A stretch of DNA of 64,000 bases from Polynucleobacter rarus (GTDB lineage Bacteria > Pseudomonadota > Gammaproteobacteria > Burkholderiales > Burkholderiaceae), in NCBI RefSeq assembly GCF_003072505.1, contig NZ_NTGB01000001.1, forward strand, positions 1,596,574 through 1,660,573, in the 5' to 3' direction. The notes under the pieces were generated by a model. That model was not told the origin of the DNA and searched no databases. It was given only the letters and a program-made list of their open reading frames with translations. Below are positions 62,699 to 64,000 of the stretch, one piece after another; positions within the stretch are counted from its first letter, which is position 1; every line of letters begins with the position of its first letter. The translations under genes and the position numbers were made by a program.

Positions 62699-63937
62699 TT
62701 AAGAGTGAGTTTTTTCAGAGTGAGCATTAATGAGGCTATTGGCGCAGACATATGCACTGGACCAAGCCCACTGAAAATTATGCCCCCCTAAATGGCCTGT
62801 AACATCTACACACTCTCCAATAAAAAATAATCCTGGGTATTTTTTTACCATCATCGTCTTTCCTTCAAGAGCTTTAGTATCGATTCCCCCAACCATTACT
62901 TCAGCTTTATTCCAGCCTAATGTTCCGGCAGGTTTTATACTCCACCTGCACAGGTGATTAATAATTAACTCTTTATTTTTATTCGATACCTCAGCCCATT
63001 TCACGCCAAAAAGTCCAAGTTGAGTAGCAAATTCTTTTGCAAGTTTGCTAGGGAAAAACTCAATTAATAGTTGATCAATTGTTTTTAAGCGATTTTCTGG
63101 GTTGCCGGTTAAGGTTTCCCATTTTTCTTGATTTAGCCATTCAATTTGCACAGGCTCCCCTTCTTGCCAATAAGAACTCGCCTGTAAAACTGCGGGGCCG
63201 GATAAACCTTTATGGGTAATTAATAGGTCTTCGGCAAAGTTCGCTGTTCCATAATTTTTTTTCTTAAGGCCAGCTGAAATTTGTACTGGAAAACTGATAC
63301 CAGCAAAGTCCTCCATTTTTGAAAAAATCCCAGAGGTAAAAGCTAAAGGAACTAAGGCGGCCCTAGTAGAAATGACGGGGATCTCTAATTTTTTGGCAAA
63401 TGTCAAAGCAAAGTCACTCGCGCCAATAGCAGGAACAGGTAGTCCACCAGTGGCCATCACTAAATTGCTTGATACGTAATTACCAAGGTTAGTCTCAACC
63501 TGCCAACCTGTATCACACTGATTTATGGTTTGAACTTCCTCAGGATATTGAATTTTCACCTTGCCGAGTTCACACTCACTGAGCAGCATTTGCACAATTT
63601 CTTTTGCAGAATTGTCGCAAAATAGCTGACCTTTATGTTTTTCATGAAAAGCAATGCCGTACTTTTTAACCAACTCGATGAAATCCTGGCTGCTATAGCG
63701 CGATAAAGCGCTTTTCACAAAATGAGGATTCATGGATAAAAAATTACTTGGCCCACAATGGAGGTTCGTGAAATTACAACGCCCCCCCCCACTAATTCGA
63801 ATTTTCTCTCCGATTACAGCACTATGATCAATAACAAGCACTTTTTTGCCTAATTGACCGGCAATTCCAGCACAAAATAAGCCGGCAGCACCTGCTCCAA
63901 CCACAATCACATCATACGAATCCATAATCACTTCCAA
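62699..63937 (-). CDS. HI0933/YhiN family flavoprotein
   Basis: This 412-residue FAD-dependent protein of the HI0933-like (BaiN/RdsA) family starts with the dinucleotide motif VIVVGAGAAGLFCAG. It has KIRISGGGRCNFTN near residue 50, VMATGGLPVPAIGASD, and the C-terminal GLFFIGECVDVTGHLGGHNF. Its reaction is not settled; relatives have been linked to NAD(P)H-dependent reductions. The GGG triplet near residue 52 is encoded by nine consecutive G (plus-strand C at 63782-63790), a possible slippage tract. Confidence 0.9.
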   Translation of the reverse strand: MEVIMDSYDVIVVGAGAAGLFCAGIAGQLGKKVLVIDHSAVIGEKIRISGGGRCNFTNLHCGPSNFLSMNPHFVKSALSRYSSQDFIELVKKYGIAFHEKHKGQLFCDNSAKEIVQMLLSECELGKVKIQYPEEVQTINQCDTGWQVETNLGNYVSSNLVMATGGLPVPAIGASDFALTFAKKLEIPVISTRAALVPLAFTSGIFSKMEDFAGISFPVQISAGLKKKNYGTANFAEDLLITHKGLSGPAVLQASSYWQEGEPVQIEWLNQEKWETLTGNPENRLKTIDQLLIEFFPSKLAKEFATQLGLFGVKWAEVSNKNKELIINHLCRWSIKPAGTLGWNKAEVMVGGIDTKALEGKTMMVKKYPGLFFIGECVDVTGHLGGHNFQWAWSSAYVCANSLINAHSEKTHS

Positions 63938-64000
63938 AGAAAATTTCGGGCAAAATAGTATTTTGCTCTAGAAAATCAGCTTCCGTTTAAATTAAGGGCA

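Noticed and set aside
1..64000. tRNA, rRNA, tmRNA, CRISPR arrays, insertion sequences, prophage genes
   Set aside because: I looked for cloverleaf ends, repeat-spacer periodicity, transposase or integrase motifs and phage structural genes and saw none.

Overview
This window looks like a chromosomal segment of a low-GC betaproteobacterium of the family Burkholderiaceae, most like Polynucleobacter. The evidence is a GC content near 40% by eye, the gene orders lolC-lolD-tatD-comEC, recJ-prfB-lysS, iscRSUA-hscBA-fdx and alaA-hom-thrC-moeA-moaD-moaE-(gap)-clpB, a PHB depolymerase of the Ralstonia type, and several Bug-type (TctC) solute receptors. No rRNA, tRNA, CRISPR array, insertion sequence or prophage was seen. 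The genus is an inference; no comparison was run.

Layout. 0-5.5 kb (minus): lipoprotein release (lolC, lolD), tatD and the DNA-uptake channel gene comEC. 5.5-11 kb (plus): an RpfE-type protein, recJ, prfB with its programmed +1 frameshift, and lysS. 11-16.7 kb (minus): a complete ISC iron-sulfur assembly operon behind a strong match to an IscR type 1 operator. 16.8-24.2 kb: a sulfur block with two YeeE/YedE permeases, a persulfide-dioxygenase-like metallohydrolase, a divergent TauE/SafE exporter, a DsrE-like protein and soxYZAXB without soxCD. 24.3-32.6 kb: uvrB, an aromatic aminotransferase, a PHB depolymerase with an unusual Lys-rich tail, a nitroreductase, an RnfB-type ferredoxin protein, nth and a HIT protein. 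32.7-38.2 kb (minus): isocitrate lyase, an MFS transporter and clpB with a sigma-32-like promoter.

38.3-40.3 kb is the accessory part: a GIY-YIG gene, then a higher-GC two-gene module of a DUF6088/AbiEi-like winged-helix protein overlapping a Fic-domain protein whose motif lacks the second arginine. It sits in the otherwise conserved moaE-clpB interval and is the best candidate for an unusual toxin-antitoxin or defence system. 40.4-46.5 kb (minus): alaA, hom, thrC, moeA, moaD, moaE. 46.6-54.5 kb (plus): a Mth938-like gene and an arn operon for L-Ara4N modification of lipid A, with arnA split into two genes. 54.6-57.5 kb: a peroxiredoxin, a PhoH-like PIN-ATPase and an NlpC/P60 lipoprotein. 57.5-64 kb: an organic-acid catabolic group (alpha-hydroxyacid dehydrogenase, TauD/TfdA dioxygenase, two Bug receptors, an enol-lactonase-like hydrolase) and an HI0933-family flavoprotein carrying a G9 tract.

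Regulatory signals worth following are a 15-bp TTTCAC-N3-GTGAAA palindrome upstream of both the PHB depolymerase and isocitrate lyase genes, a palindrome between the sulfur genes, an inverted repeat upstream of the DUF6088-Fic pair, and terminator-like hairpins inside the arn operon.
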